A DNA stretch of 64,000 nucleotides, taken from NCBI RefSeq assembly GCF_002891535.1, contig NZ_PDZR01000009.1, positions 1 through 64,000 of the forward strand, given 5' to 3'. The stretch's first letter is position 1. Every line of letters begins with the position of its first letter. Source of the stretch: Methylocella silvestris (GTDB lineage Bacteria; Pseudomonadota; Alphaproteobacteria; Rhizobiales; Beijerinckiaceae). This document shows, one piece after another, positions 43,502 to 52,227 of the stretch. The notes beneath the pieces were generated by a model. The model made no database searches and had not been told where the DNA came from. It worked only from the letters and a program-made list of their open reading frames with translations. Both the position numbers and the translations under genes were made by a program.

Positions 43502-44691
43502 TGGCTCCTCGGGCTCCTTGTTTTCTTCAGCTTCGCCGCCGCGGTATCGACCACGGGCGTTCCAAACAGGCCCTCGAAGGCCGCAGCCTCCTTGGCGCGC
43601 TCGCGTTTGATCTCGACGCCGACGGAACCGCGAATGACGTCGAGCTTTTCGGCGCGGACGCGGACGCTGATGACGCTTGGATGGACCAGCACGGACTCGG
43701 CGATCTCCCGCACCAGCGTTTCGACCAGTTCGATATGGCCACGGCCGGTGATTATCTTGATCGCGTCGACGATGAGGTCATAGGAGAAAATGTCGCGCAT
43801 ATCGTCGGAATGCAGACGCGCGCGGGCGACGTCGACGTCGATGTTGAAGCGAACGTCCTGCTTCCTGGCGCGCTCATATTCATAGGCGCCGATGAAGCAG
43901 GGCATGATGAGATCATGCACGAAAATCAGATCCGTCTCGGTCACCTCATTGACCGGAACATAGCCGCGGCCGAGCAGGCGCCAATCGACGTCCGCCGCGC
44001 CGGCGCCAGAGCCGTTCTCCGCCACATGCGGGATCAGATCGCGGATCATCGCGACAGCGGCGAGATCGAGCGCGCCACCGCGATCGCCGCCCTTGCAGAG
44101 ACTGCCGCGAAAGCCGAGATAATCCGGCCGCAGCGGCAAGAGGCGCGGAACATCCGGCGCCTCGAGCGAGCCGGCGAGCCCACAGATCAGCCCAAGCTCG
44201 CGGCAGCGATCGACGAAAACCGCTAGCGCCGCCACATCCATATGGTCGAGCAGGCGCCCGGCGCCTTTCTCGAAAGTGTCGAGCATGGCGCCTTTGAACC
44301 CGCGCTCGGCCATTATGTTCAAAAGATCCAGATCTGGATTTTGATCGGCGAAGAGGACGCCGATGAGCCCGGCGTTTTCCTTGTACGCGCCGAGCGCGTC
44401 GACGATCGCCGCGCCGCCGGCCGCAAGGCCAATCTTGACGAAATCGACGCCAGTCGCCGCCAGCGCGCAAGCCGCCTCGAGCGCATCGGCCGGCGCGGCA
44501 AATCGGTCGCCGGCCGCCGCGCTGGTCTTCTTGCGCCCGGCCACCGTCGCGACGATGGCGGCGACGAGCCTCGCCGGAAGCGCGCCAAGGGCGCCGCGCG
44601 CCGGATCCTTGAGGTCGATCATATCGACGGCGCTCGCCAGCGCCGTCCCAGCCTCGGCTTCATTGATCACGCTCGCGAGCATTGCTGTCAT
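43498..44691 (-). CDS. Fusion of MfnB-like furan synthase and FolB-like dihydroneopterin aldolase
   Basis: A protein of 397 residues with two enzyme domains. Residues ~1-235 match (5-formylfuran-3-yl)methyl phosphate synthase: SAVDMIDLKDPARGALGALP holds the catalytic Lys region, with GVDFVKIGLA, LICGLAGSLEAPDVPRL and DYLGFRGSLCKGG. Residues ~270-397 match FolB: DLIFVHDLIMPCFIGAYEYE, then VRFNIDVDVARARLHSDD, then GHIELVETLVREIAESVL and VEIKRERA. One protein would thus serve the furan and pterin branches. ATG at 44691 follows AAAGG. It leads the leftward operon with kinase, DHPS-like and DUF447 genes. Confidence 0.9.
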   Translation of the reverse strand: MTAMLASVINEAEAGTALASAVDMIDLKDPARGALGALPARLVAAIVATVAGRKKTSAAAGDRFAAPADALEAACALAATGVDFVKIGLAAGGAAIVDALGAYKENAGLIGVLFADQNPDLDLLNIMAERGFKGAMLDTFEKGAGRLLDHMDVAALAVFVDRCRELGLICGLAGSLEAPDVPRLLPLRPDYLGFRGSLCKGGDRGGALDLAAVAMIRDLIPHVAENGSGAGAADVDWRLLGRGYVPVNEVTETDLIFVHDLIMPCFIGAYEYERARKQDVRFNIDVDVARARLHSDDMRDIFSYDLIVDAIKIITGRGHIELVETLVREIAESVLVHPSVISVRVRAEKLDVIRGSVGVEIKRERAKEAAAFEGLFGTPVVDTAAAKLKKTRSPRSH

Positions 44692-44900
44692 CGAAAAACC
44701 TTTCCGGCCGAAGCGTCGCGCCCGCAATGCGCTTCAACGCCGCCGCCGGAGAACGGTCGGAGCGCCCAAACGATCAAACAAGTCCGTTTCAAGGCATAAA
44801 CCGCTTCGCGCTGTCTACCGAATTTTTTTGAGCGCGCAGCAAGTTTTGCCAGGAGACGCCCTTCTGCCCCCTTTGGAGAGGCTGGAAACCGCATCGCGCC

Positions 44901-45485
44901 TTACGTCGCGAGCTGGCGGTCGGCGCCGCGGCGGGCGTAGCCAAGAAAATTCCGCAACAGGCGGTGGCCGTCCTGCGTCAGGATCGATTCCGGGTGGAAT
45001 TGAACGCCATAGGTCGGATGCGCGCGGTGCTGCAGGGCCATGATCTCGCCCTCATCGGACCAGGCGGTCGCCTCGAGCGGCGTTTGCGCGCCGTCCAGCT
45101 CGACAATCAGCGAATGATAGCGCCCGACGAGGAGCGGCTGCGGCAGCCCGGCCAGCACGCCGGCGCCGGTGTGGCGGACGGCGCTCGCCTCGCCGTGCAT
45201 CGGACGCCGCGCCCGGGTCACCTGCCCGCCAAACACCTGCCCGATCGCCTGATGGCCGAGGCAGATCCCAAGGATCGGCACGCGTCCGGACCATTCGCGG
45301 ATGAGATCCATTGACATGCCGGCTTCGTTCGGAGTGCAGGGACCCGGCGAAATCACGATCGCCTCCGGCGCTTCGGCCGGCAGCGGCGCGTCATTGCGGA
45401 TGACGACCGGCGTCTCGCCAAGTTCACGCAGATAGCCGGCGACGGTGTGGACAAAGGAATCGTAATTGTCGACGACGAGGATCAT
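44901..45485 (-). CDS. pabA: Glutamine amidotransferase component of aminodeoxychorismate/anthranilate synthase
   Basis: A class I glutamine amidotransferase of 194 residues that delivers ammonia to PabB. ATG at 45485 overlaps the pabB stop (ATGA). Features are MILVVDNYDSFVHTVAGYL, VISPGPCTPNEAGMS, the nucleophile loop ILGICLGHQAIGQVFGG with Cys, and VQFHPESILTQDGHRLLRNF with His and Glu. TrpG and PabA cannot be split by sequence and may be shared. The pairing with pabB and the cofactor cluster favour aminobenzoate supply for H4MPT. About 210 bases separate it from the fusion gene, with no gene in that gap. Confidence 0.9.
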   Translation of the reverse strand: MILVVDNYDSFVHTVAGYLRELGETPVVIRNDAPLPAEAPEAIVISPGPCTPNEAGMSMDLIREWSGRVPILGICLGHQAIGQVFGGQVTRARRPMHGEASAVRHTGAGVLAGLPQPLLVGRYHSLIVELDGAQTPLEATAWSDEGEIMALQHRAHPTYGVQFHPESILTQDGHRLLRNFLGYARRGADRQLAT

Positions 45486-46843
45486 TGCGCGAATTCGCTG
45501 GAGCCGAAGGCCTCGAAAATGCGCCGCGCCTTGTCCAGCGTCTCGACATATTCGGAAGCGGGGTCCGACGCCGTGACGATGCCCCCGCCCGCCTGGACGA
45601 CACAGACGCCGGCGCGAAAGCTCGCGGTGCGGATGACGATATTGAGGTCCATCATGCCATTGAAGCCAATATAGCCGATCGCGCCGCAATAGGGGCCCCG
45701 CGCATGGCCCTCGAGCTCGGTGATGATCTCCATCGCGCGCAATTTCGGCGCGCCAGTGATCGAGCCGCCGGGAAAGGAGGCGGCGAGGAGATCGACCGGC
45801 CCAAATCCCTCCGCGAGCCGGCCGGTCACCGTCGAGACGAGATGATGCACCGTCGCATAGGATTCGAGCGCGCAAAGCTGCGGCGCCTTGACCGACCCCG
45901 GCGCGCAGACCTTCGACAGATCATTGCGCAAAAGGTCGACGATCATGACGTTCTCGGCGCGGTCCTTGCGGCTTTCGCTCAGGGCCTTGCCCTGCAGCAT
46001 GTCGACCAGCGGATCGGCGAAACGCGGGCGTGTGCCCTTGATCGGGCGGCTCTCGACAAGGTCGCCGTCGACGCGCAGGAAACGCTCCGGCGAAGCAGAG
46101 GCGATGATAAAGCCGCCATGGTCGAGATAAGAGGCGAAAGGCGCCGGATTGACCCGGCGAAGGCGCCGGTAGAAGCCGAAATGATCGAAATCCGGCGGCG
46201 TCCGCGCCTCGAAGCGCTGCGCCAGATTGGCCTGAAAAATATCGCCGGCGAGAATGCGCTCGATCACCTCGGCGACCGCCGCCTCATAGGAGGCGCGCGT
46301 GAAATTGCTGGTCCAGCCGGCGAGCGAGATTGTTCCGCTGGAGGGCGGCGCGCCTTGCGCGATCAAGCCGGCAAATTGCTCCGCCCGCGTGACGGCGCGC
46401 TCGCGCTGCGCCGCGGGCTCCGTTTCGGGCAGGCCGGTCGAGATGATCCAGGCGCGCCGCTGGATCAGGTCGAAGGCGACGACGACGTCATAAAGGCCAA
46501 GCGACAGATCTGGAAAAGCGAGATCGTCGGCGGCAGGCTCTGGCAGGCGCTCGAGGCTGGCGCCGAGATCGTAGGAAAAAAGCCCGGCCGCTCCGCCCTG
46601 AAACGGCGGCAGGCCCGGCGCAAGCGGCGTGTGAAATCTTGCGAGCTCCATCTTGAGGCGCTGGACCCAGCTGGCGTCCTGCGCCTTGCCCTCGATGCGC
46701 TCGAACGGGTCGGCCGCGACAAAACTGTAGCGCCCGAGCGCATCCTCAGGCATCGCGCTGTCGAGAAAGGTCAGGAACGGCAACCGGCTCAGCGCGGCGG
46801 CGGTCTCGACCGGGTCCGTGAAATCAATTTCGATAACATGCAT
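45482..46843 (-). CDS. pabB: Aminodeoxychorismate synthase component I
   Basis: A chorismate-binding enzyme of 453 residues. ATG at 46843 (MHVIEIDFTDP) was taken over an in-frame TTG at 46855. The catalytic half has FTRASYEAAVAEVIERILAG, DIFQANLAQRF, FASYLDHGGFIIASASPERF, ESRPIKGTRPRF and LLAASFPGGSITGAPKLRAM. PIKGT with Lys is the PabB signature, where TrpE has PIAGT. It makes 4-amino-4-deoxychorismate with PabA. A separate lyase (PabC) is not seen here. The product feeds both folate and the beta-RFAP synthase step. Confidence 0.92.
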   Translation of the reverse strand: MHVIEIDFTDPVETAAALSRLPFLTFLDSAMPEDALGRYSFVAADPFERIEGKAQDASWVQRLKMELARFHTPLAPGLPPFQGGAAGLFSYDLGASLERLPEPAADDLAFPDLSLGLYDVVVAFDLIQRRAWIISTGLPETEPAAQRERAVTRAEQFAGLIAQGAPPSSGTISLAGWTSNFTRASYEAAVAEVIERILAGDIFQANLAQRFEARTPPDFDHFGFYRRLRRVNPAPFASYLDHGGFIIASASPERFLRVDGDLVESRPIKGTRPRFADPLVDMLQGKALSESRKDRAENVMIVDLLRNDLSKVCAPGSVKAPQLCALESYATVHHLVSTVTGRLAEGFGPVDLLAASFPGGSITGAPKLRAMEIITELEGHARGPYCGAIGYIGFNGMMDLNIVIRTASFRAGVCVVQAGGGIVTASDPASEYVETLDKARRIFEAFGSSEFAQ

Positions 46844-47018
46844 GACAGCGCCCAAAGACCTCCGATCGGCCGCAGCGCCCGCCGATCTCGGCCGCGCGTG
46901 AAACGGCCCCGCCGGCCGTCTTCTTAGATCGGACGAAGCGCGGCCCTGCGCAAGCAGCCGCGAAGGCGGGCATGCCTATCGGATGCCGAACAATCCTCGA
47001 TCCATACAGGCGGGCGGC
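46844..47018. other. Gap upstream of pabB
   Basis: About 175 bases between the pabB start and the stop of the small Pro-rich frame. The pabB promoter may lie here if the small frame is not expressed. No repeats, RNA genes or further coding regions are apparent. Confidence 0.35.
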
Positions 47019-47213
47019 TCAGCTCTGCTGTTTCGGCTCGACCGGCTTCGGCGCGGGCGATTTGGGCTCGCCCTCTGGCTTTGGACCGTCTTTCGGCGCC
47101 GGCGCAGGAGCGGACGGCGGCTCGACAGGCTTCGGCCGCCCCTTGTAGGCGTAAAGCGCGGCCGGGCCAAAGGGCGCGCGGCGGGGGCCTCCCGCGTGAG
47201 CTTGATGCAGCAT
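47019..47213 (-). CDS. Small proline/lysine-rich protein (hypothetical)
   Basis: A possible 64-residue protein, MLHQAHAGGPRRAPFGPAAL at the start, then a tail rich in Pro, Lys and Glu with repeated KPVEP/KPEGEP units. GGGAGA lies about seven bases before the ATG, which favours translation. It has no signal peptide or known domain. It sits upstream of pabB on the same strand and is divergent from fhcB. The low complexity and lack of recognisable homology mean that it could be a chance frame in GC-rich DNA. Confidence 0.4.
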   Translation of the reverse strand: MLHQAHAGGPRRAPFGPAALYAYKGRPKPVEPPSAPAPAPKDGPKPEGEPKSPAPKPVEPKQQS

Positions 47214-47780
47214 GGCTCGTTCTCCCGGCGCTCCGTTCGCTCGCCAAAAAGCGCAGGATCGCGCATCTCGAGAGAACATTTCGAAGCGCCATATGCCTAT
47301 TCCGGCTGAAGGCGTCAACTCGCGACGCGCCCCGCAGCCGCGCCCCGCCGCGATTTCGCGGTCGAATTTGGCGGGCGATCGTCTTGCGCCGCCTATACGA
47401 CTAACGTAGGATTCTAGCCGTCCTGCCGCGAGACTCCTTAACGATAGCGCGGCCGGATTCGTTCGCCTTCCCGCCATTCAAGCCCTCAGAGTCATGACGC
47501 CGACATCGCCCAAGCAGCCTCGCGCGGCCGACACCGTGATCGATTTTGCTTTGTCCAAGCAGATCAGGGACGCCGGTCCCTTTTTGAGGCGGGCCAGGCT
47601 GAACCATCGGTCCGGGGCGACAGCCTTCGAAAATAGCGCTGCCGTCGCCGCGCAAACCGCCGCTGCGCGTGGAGCGCCAGGATTTTCTAATTCCGCCGCA
47701 GCGGAAAATGTTTTACGGGGAAGGCCCGTCGACTGGCGGTTTCGGCGCCCACGCGCCAGCGGCATCTGGAGAAAGAACCT
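47214..47780. other. 567-base gap upstream of fhcB
   Basis: I cannot support a gene here. A plus-strand frame at 47494-47796 has no ribosome site or protein features and runs into fhcB. The region must hold the fhc operon promoter. The fhcB ribosome site is GGAGAAAG, ending seven bases before the ATG at 47781. No recognisable riboswitch or operator was found. Confidence 0.45.
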
Positions 47781-48890
47781 ATGGCCGACGCGCTGATCGA
47801 TGGGAAACCCGCTTCGCTCGAGGCGGCCGCCGCGCGTGCGGCGCAGATTCTGGTAGAGGCGAGACTGCCCCTCGTCGCCGGGCTCGGCGCGGACGTCGCC
47901 GGGACCAGCGCCGCCATTTTGCTAGCGGAGCGTCTTCGCGGCGCCTATGACCATATGCGTTCGGACGAGATTTTCACCGACCTCGACGTGGTGCGTCAGG
48001 CGGGCGCGATGGTCACGACCCCGAGCGTCGCGCGCCTGCGCGCCGACGTTCTCGTTTTCATCGGCGATGATCTGACGGAGATCTGGCCGGAACTCATCGA
48101 CCGTCTTGCTCCCGCCGAAATCCCGCCCTTCGATCTTGAGAAATCGGCGCGCCAGCTGGTCTGGATCGCGCCGCCAAAAGGCGCCGCGATCGAGGGCGTC
48201 AGCATCAAACGGATCGAGACCGCCAATATTGCCGTGACGCTCGCCGCCCTGCGCGCCCGCGTCGCCGGCAAGCCGGTCGCCCTCGCCGGCGAGGCGCTCG
48301 AAGAGCTCGACGCGGTCGCGGCCATTTTGAACAAGGCGCGCTTCGGCGTCTTCGTCTGGGGTCCGCGCCGGCTCGACCGGCTTTGCGTCGAAATGGCGAC
48401 CGGCCTCATCATCGACCTCAACAAGACGACGCGGTTTACAGGCCTGCCGTTAGGGACGAGCGACAACGCCGCCGGCGTGACGCAGACCTCGGGCTGGAGC
48501 ACCGGCTTTCCGACGCGCACCTCATTCGGGCGCGGCTATCCCGAGCATGACACCTGGCGCTTCGACGCGGTTCGGCTGATCGAAAGCGGCGAGGCCGACG
48601 CCGCGCTGTGGATCTCGGCCTATAGTCCGTCCGCGCCGCAATGGACGCGCGAGGTTCCGCTGATCGCGCTCGTTCCAAAGGAGACAAGCTTTGCGCGCGA
48701 GCCCGCGGTGCGCATCGACATCGGCCGACCCGGCGTCGATCATGACGGCGCCGATTTTTCGCGCGAGGTCAGCGCTCTGGTCGCCCGGGAGGCGACCAGG
48801 CGCAGCGACGCGCCCAGCACCGCATCGTTCCTGAAAAGCATAGCTGAACAGATCGCACGCAACGCCGGACAGAGTGGAGAAGGCGCCTGA
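47781..48890 (+). CDS. fhcB: Formyltransferase/hydrolase complex subunit B FhcB
   Basis: FhcB (369 residues) resembles formylmethanofuran dehydrogenase subunit B but lacks the molybdopterin and iron-sulfur chemistry, so it is thought to be structural in the Fhc complex. Markers are LVEARLPLVAGLGADVAGTS, AYDHMRSDEIF, ADVLVFIGDDLTEIWPEL, FTGLPLGTSDNAAGVTQTSG and ALWISAYSP. The region expected to hold an iron-sulfur cysteine cluster has none. It opens the operon fhcB-A-D-C; its TGA overlaps the fhcA ATG (TGATG). Confidence 0.94.
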   Translation: MADALIDGKPASLEAAAARAAQILVEARLPLVAGLGADVAGTSAAILLAERLRGAYDHMRSDEIFTDLDVVRQAGAMVTTPSVARLRADVLVFIGDDLTEIWPELIDRLAPAEIPPFDLEKSARQLVWIAPPKGAAIEGVSIKRIETANIAVTLAALRARVAGKPVALAGEALEELDAVAAILNKARFGVFVWGPRRLDRLCVEMATGLIIDLNKTTRFTGLPLGTSDNAAGVTQTSGWSTGFPTRTSFGRGYPEHDTWRFDAVRLIESGEADAALWISAYSPSAPQWTREVPLIALVPKETSFAREPAVRIDIGRPGVDHDGADFSREVSALVAREATRRSDAPSTASFLKSIAEQIARNAGQSGEGA

Positions 48891-50518
48891 TGCTCACACT
48901 TTTGAAAGGCGGCCGGGTCATCGATCCCTACAACGGGCGCGACGAGATCGGCGACGTCTGGATCGAGGACGGCCATATCGTCGCCCCGCCAAGGGGCAGA
49001 CAGGCTGACGCGACGCATGACGTCGCCGGCAAGATCGTCATGGCCGGGGCGATCGACATTCATTCCCATATCGCCGGCGGCAATGTGAATACCGCGCGGC
49101 TGCTGTTGCCGGAGCTGCATCGCGCCCGCGCGGCGCCGATGCTGCCGCTCGGAACCGCGAAATGGTCGACCTATGAGACTGGGACGATCTATGCGGGAAT
49201 GGGCTTCACCACAGTGGTCGAGCCGGCCGTCGCGCCGCATCAGGCGCTGCAGGCGCATCTCGAATTGTCGGATATCCCGATCATCGACAAGGCGACTCTA
49301 ACGATCCTCGGCAATGATGATTTTCTGCTGAGCCTTCTCCGTGACGGCGAGAGTCCCGCGGCGGTGGCCGACTATGTCGCCGCGACTCTGACCGCGACCA
49401 ATAGCCTCGGCCTCAAATGCATCAACCCCGGCGGCGCCGAGGCGTTCAAGTTCAACGCCCGCACCTTCGGCCTCGACGATGTCGTGCCCTTCTATGGCCT
49501 CTCATCGCGCCAGATCATGCAGGCGCTGCAACAAGCGCTGGTCGATCTCAAGGTTCCGCATCCGCTGCATCTTCACACCAACAATCTCGGCGTGCCGGGC
49601 AATGTCGGAACAGCGATCGCGACGATCGAGGCCGCGCGCGGCATGCCGCTGCACCTCGCCCATATGCAGTTCTATGGCTATGGCTCGGAGGGCGAGCTTG
49701 GTTTCTCCTCGGCCGCCTCAACCTTGGCCGCGGCCGTGAACGCTACGCCGAATGTGACGATCGACATCGGCCAGGTGATGTTCGGGCAGACCGTGACAAT
49801 CTCGTCCGACGTGCTGCGCCAGTTTAGCGCGACCGGCAGCGCCAAACCGAAAAAATCGGTGATCTTCGACGGCGACGCCAATGGCGGCGGCATCGTGCCC
49901 TACCTCTACCGCGAGGGCGATTTCGTCAACGCCATCCAATGGGCCTGCGGCCTCGAACTTTTCCTGCTGATTACCGACGCCAACCGCATCTTCTTCACGA
50001 CAGACCACCCGAATGGCGCCCCCTTCACCACCTATCCGGACATTTTCGCTCTGTTGATGAGCCGCGACAAGCGCGCTGAGGTGTTGTCGCGCGTGCCGCA
50101 GGGCGCGGTGGCCTTGACCTCGCTGCCCTCCATCACGCGCGAATATGATTTCAACGACATCGCCAAAATGACGAGAGCCGCGCCGGCAAAGCTGTTCGGC
50201 TTCAAGGATCGCGGCCAGCTTGGCGAGGGCGCCATAGCCGACGTCGCCGTCTACAGCCCGGGCGAAGACATCGCCAAGATGTTCCGCCGCGCCCATCTCG
50301 TCTTCAAGGACGGCGATCTCGTCGTGCGCGACGGGCAGATCAGCCATTATCGCTGGGGCAAGGCGCTCAAGGTTCGGCCTGAGTATGACAAGGCGATCAA
50401 CAAGCGCCTTGCTTCCTATTACGAGCATCATTACGGCGTCTCGCACAATATGTTCGCGGTGCCGGAGCATATTCTGCCGCGCAACAATCCGTTCAAGGAG
50501 GTCGCATGCGCGCTATGA
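48890..50518 (+). CDS. fhcA: Formyltransferase/hydrolase complex subunit A FhcA
   Basis: FhcA (542 residues) is an amidohydrolase-fold enzyme that hydrolyses formyl-methylofuran to formate, the last step of the pathway. Metal-ligand motif IDIHSHIAGGN near residue 55 and GMGFTTVVEPAVAPHQALQA are typical, with LHLHTNNLGVPGNVGTAI, PLHLAHMQFYGYGSEGELGF and FFTTDHPNGAPFTTYPDIFA later. It couples to fhcB through TGATG and overlaps fhcD by 13 bases. In characterised complexes polyglutamylated methylofuran is carried here between two active sites. Confidence 0.95.
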   Translation: MLTLLKGGRVIDPYNGRDEIGDVWIEDGHIVAPPRGRQADATHDVAGKIVMAGAIDIHSHIAGGNVNTARLLLPELHRARAAPMLPLGTAKWSTYETGTIYAGMGFTTVVEPAVAPHQALQAHLELSDIPIIDKATLTILGNDDFLLSLLRDGESPAAVADYVAATLTATNSLGLKCINPGGAEAFKFNARTFGLDDVVPFYGLSSRQIMQALQQALVDLKVPHPLHLHTNNLGVPGNVGTAIATIEAARGMPLHLAHMQFYGYGSEGELGFSSAASTLAAAVNATPNVTIDIGQVMFGQTVTISSDVLRQFSATGSAKPKKSVIFDGDANGGGIVPYLYREGDFVNAIQWACGLELFLLITDANRIFFTTDHPNGAPFTTYPDIFALLMSRDKRAEVLSRVPQGAVALTSLPSITREYDFNDIAKMTRAAPAKLFGFKDRGQLGEGAIADVAVYSPGEDIAKMFRRAHLVFKDGDLVVRDGQISHYRWGKALKVRPEYDKAINKRLASYYEHHYGVSHNMFAVPEHILPRNNPFKEVACAL

Positions 50519-51414
50519 TCGCCAATGGCGTCCGCATCGACGAATCCTTCGCCGAAGCGTTCCCGATGCGCGGAACCGCGATCATCATCACCGCGCCCAA
50601 TCTGAAATGGGCGCGACAGGCCGCAGTGACGATGACCGGCTTCGCCACCTCGGTCATCGGCTGCAAGGTCGAGGCGGGTCTTGACCGTGACGTGCCCGAG
50701 AGCGAAACGCCGGACGGACGGCCCGGCGTCCGCGTCCTCATGTTTTCCATGTCGACCGACATGCTGCAGACGCAGCTTGTGACGCGCGCGGGTCAATGCG
50801 TGCTGACCTCGCCGGGGTCGGCCTGCTTTAACGACCTCGACGCTCCCGACCGTATGCCGATCGGCGACCAGCTGCGCTATTTCGGCGACGGCTGGCAGAT
50901 CTCGAAGAAATTTCTCGGCCGCCATTTCTGGCGTGTGCCGGTGATGGACGGCGAATTCCTGTGCGAAGCGACCGTCGGCCTCACCAAGAAGGCGGTCGGC
51001 GGCGGCAATCTTCTCATCATGGGAGCGAATTTCGCGACCACCATGAATGCGTGCGAACACGCCATCGAGGCCATGAATGCGGTCGATGGCGCGATCATGC
51101 CCTTTCCGGGCGGCGTCGTGCGCTCGGGATCGAAGGTCGGCTCCAAATATGCCGGCGTCCCGGCCTCGACCAATGACGCCTATTGTCCGACCCTGCGCGG
51201 CATCGCCAAGAGCGCGCTTGAGGAAGACATCGGCTGCGTGCTCGAAATCGTCATCGACGGCCTCGACGAGAAAGCGGTCGCGGAGGCGATGCGCGCGGGC
51301 CTTGCGGCCATTGTCAAGCTCGGGCCCAAGGATGGCGCGCTGCGCGTAGGCGCCGGCAACTACGGCGGCAAGCTCGGCCCGTTCCACTTCCATTTGAAGG
51401 ATCTGCTGCCGTGA
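50506..51414 (+). CDS. fhcD: Formylmethylofuran:H4MPT formyltransferase FhcD (Ftr)
   Basis: FhcD (302 residues) moves the formyl group from formyl-H4MPT to methylofuran. Ftr features are ANGVRIDESFAEAFPMRGTA, RFVIITAPN-like IIITAPNLKWARQAA, GFATSVIGCKVEAG, TRAGQCVLTSPGSACFN, DGWQISKKFLGRHFWRVPVM and the terminal YGGKLGPFHFHLKDLLP. Length matches archaeal and bacterial Ftr (~297-305). It overlaps fhcA by 13 bases at the start, and its TGA overlaps the GTG of fhcC. Confidence 0.96.
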   Translation: MRAMIANGVRIDESFAEAFPMRGTAIIITAPNLKWARQAAVTMTGFATSVIGCKVEAGLDRDVPESETPDGRPGVRVLMFSMSTDMLQTQLVTRAGQCVLTSPGSACFNDLDAPDRMPIGDQLRYFGDGWQISKKFLGRHFWRVPVMDGEFLCEATVGLTKKAVGGGNLLIMGANFATTMNACEHAIEAMNAVDGAIMPFPGGVVRSGSKVGSKYAGVPASTNDAYCPTLRGIAKSALEEDIGCVLEIVIDGLDEKAVAEAMRAGLAAIVKLGPKDGALRVGAGNYGGKLGPFHFHLKDLLP

Positions 51415-52217
51415 CCCTCGTTCTCGAGCTCAAACAGGAGCCGGATCAGCGGCTCGATCTCGCCCCGCTCGTCCCGCATCTCCTTCAAGGCAAGTCGGCG
51501 GCCGAGATTGCGGCGATCCAGCTGCAGACCACGCGCGAAAACTGCGCCGTCGGCGACATATTCGACGTGAAGCTCGACGGCGCCTTCGACAAGATTCATT
51601 TCAAGGGCGGCTCATCGCGCCTCGACCATCTTGGCGCAGGGCTGAAGGATGGCGAGATCACGCTCGAAGGCGATTGCGGCCACGCCGCCGGGCGCGCCAT
51701 GAGTGGCGGAAGCCTCGTCATTTCCGGCAGCGCGGGCCCTTTCGCGGGCTCTGCGCTGTCTGGCGGGGTCATGGAGATCAAAGGCGAGGCCGGCGATTTT
51801 CTGGGCGGTCCGCTCGACGGCGAAATCGAAGGCATGAGCGGCGGGCTGCTGATCGTACGCGGCTCGGCCGGCGCACGCGCTGGCGACCGCCTGAGGCGCG
51901 GCACGATCGTCATCGAAGGCTCGGCCGGCGATTATGTGGCGAGCCGCTTCATCGCCGGCACGCTCATCGCCGTAAAGGGCGCTGGAGCTTTGCCGGGCTA
52001 TCTGCTGCGGCGCGGAACCATCATCCTCGGCGCCACGCCGGAGCTTGCGCCGACCTATATCGATTGCGGCGCCTATAACCTTGCTTTCGCCGGCCTGTTC
52101 GGGCGGTTCCTCAGGCCCTACAGCAAGCCGGCGGCAGAGCTCCTCGCCAAGCGACTGAACCGCTTCGCCGGGGACACTTCAGTGCTTGGCAAGGGCGAAA
52201 TTTTCTTCCCTGGCTGA
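51411..52217 (+). CDS. fhcC: Formyltransferase/hydrolase complex subunit C FhcC
   Basis: FhcC (268 residues) is the beta-helix subunit related to FmdC/FwdC and the GltB C-terminal domain. GTG at 51411 overlaps the fhcD stop. The repeated G-x-x-G pattern of the helix is plain: ITLEGDCGHAAGRAMSGGSL, ISGSAGPFAGSALSGG, GEAGDFLGGPLDGEIEGMSG, VRGSAGARAGDRLRRG and EGSAGDYVASRFIAGT. It ends the fhcBADC operon and is convergent with the zincin-like gene (10-base gap). Confidence 0.95.
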   Translation: MTLVLELKQEPDQRLDLAPLVPHLLQGKSAAEIAAIQLQTTRENCAVGDIFDVKLDGAFDKIHFKGGSSRLDHLGAGLKDGEITLEGDCGHAAGRAMSGGSLVISGSAGPFAGSALSGGVMEIKGEAGDFLGGPLDGEIEGMSGGLLIVRGSAGARAGDRLRRGTIVIEGSAGDYVASRFIAGTLIAVKGAGALPGYLLRRGTIILGATPELAPTYIDCGAYNLAFAGLFGRFLRPYSKPAAELLAKRLNRFAGDTSVLGKGEIFFPG

Positions 52218-52227
52218 TGGCGCCCGA

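Noticed and set aside
47494-47796. Plus-strand frame upstream of fhcB
   Set aside because: No ribosome site, no recognisable domain, and it runs into fhcB in another frame.
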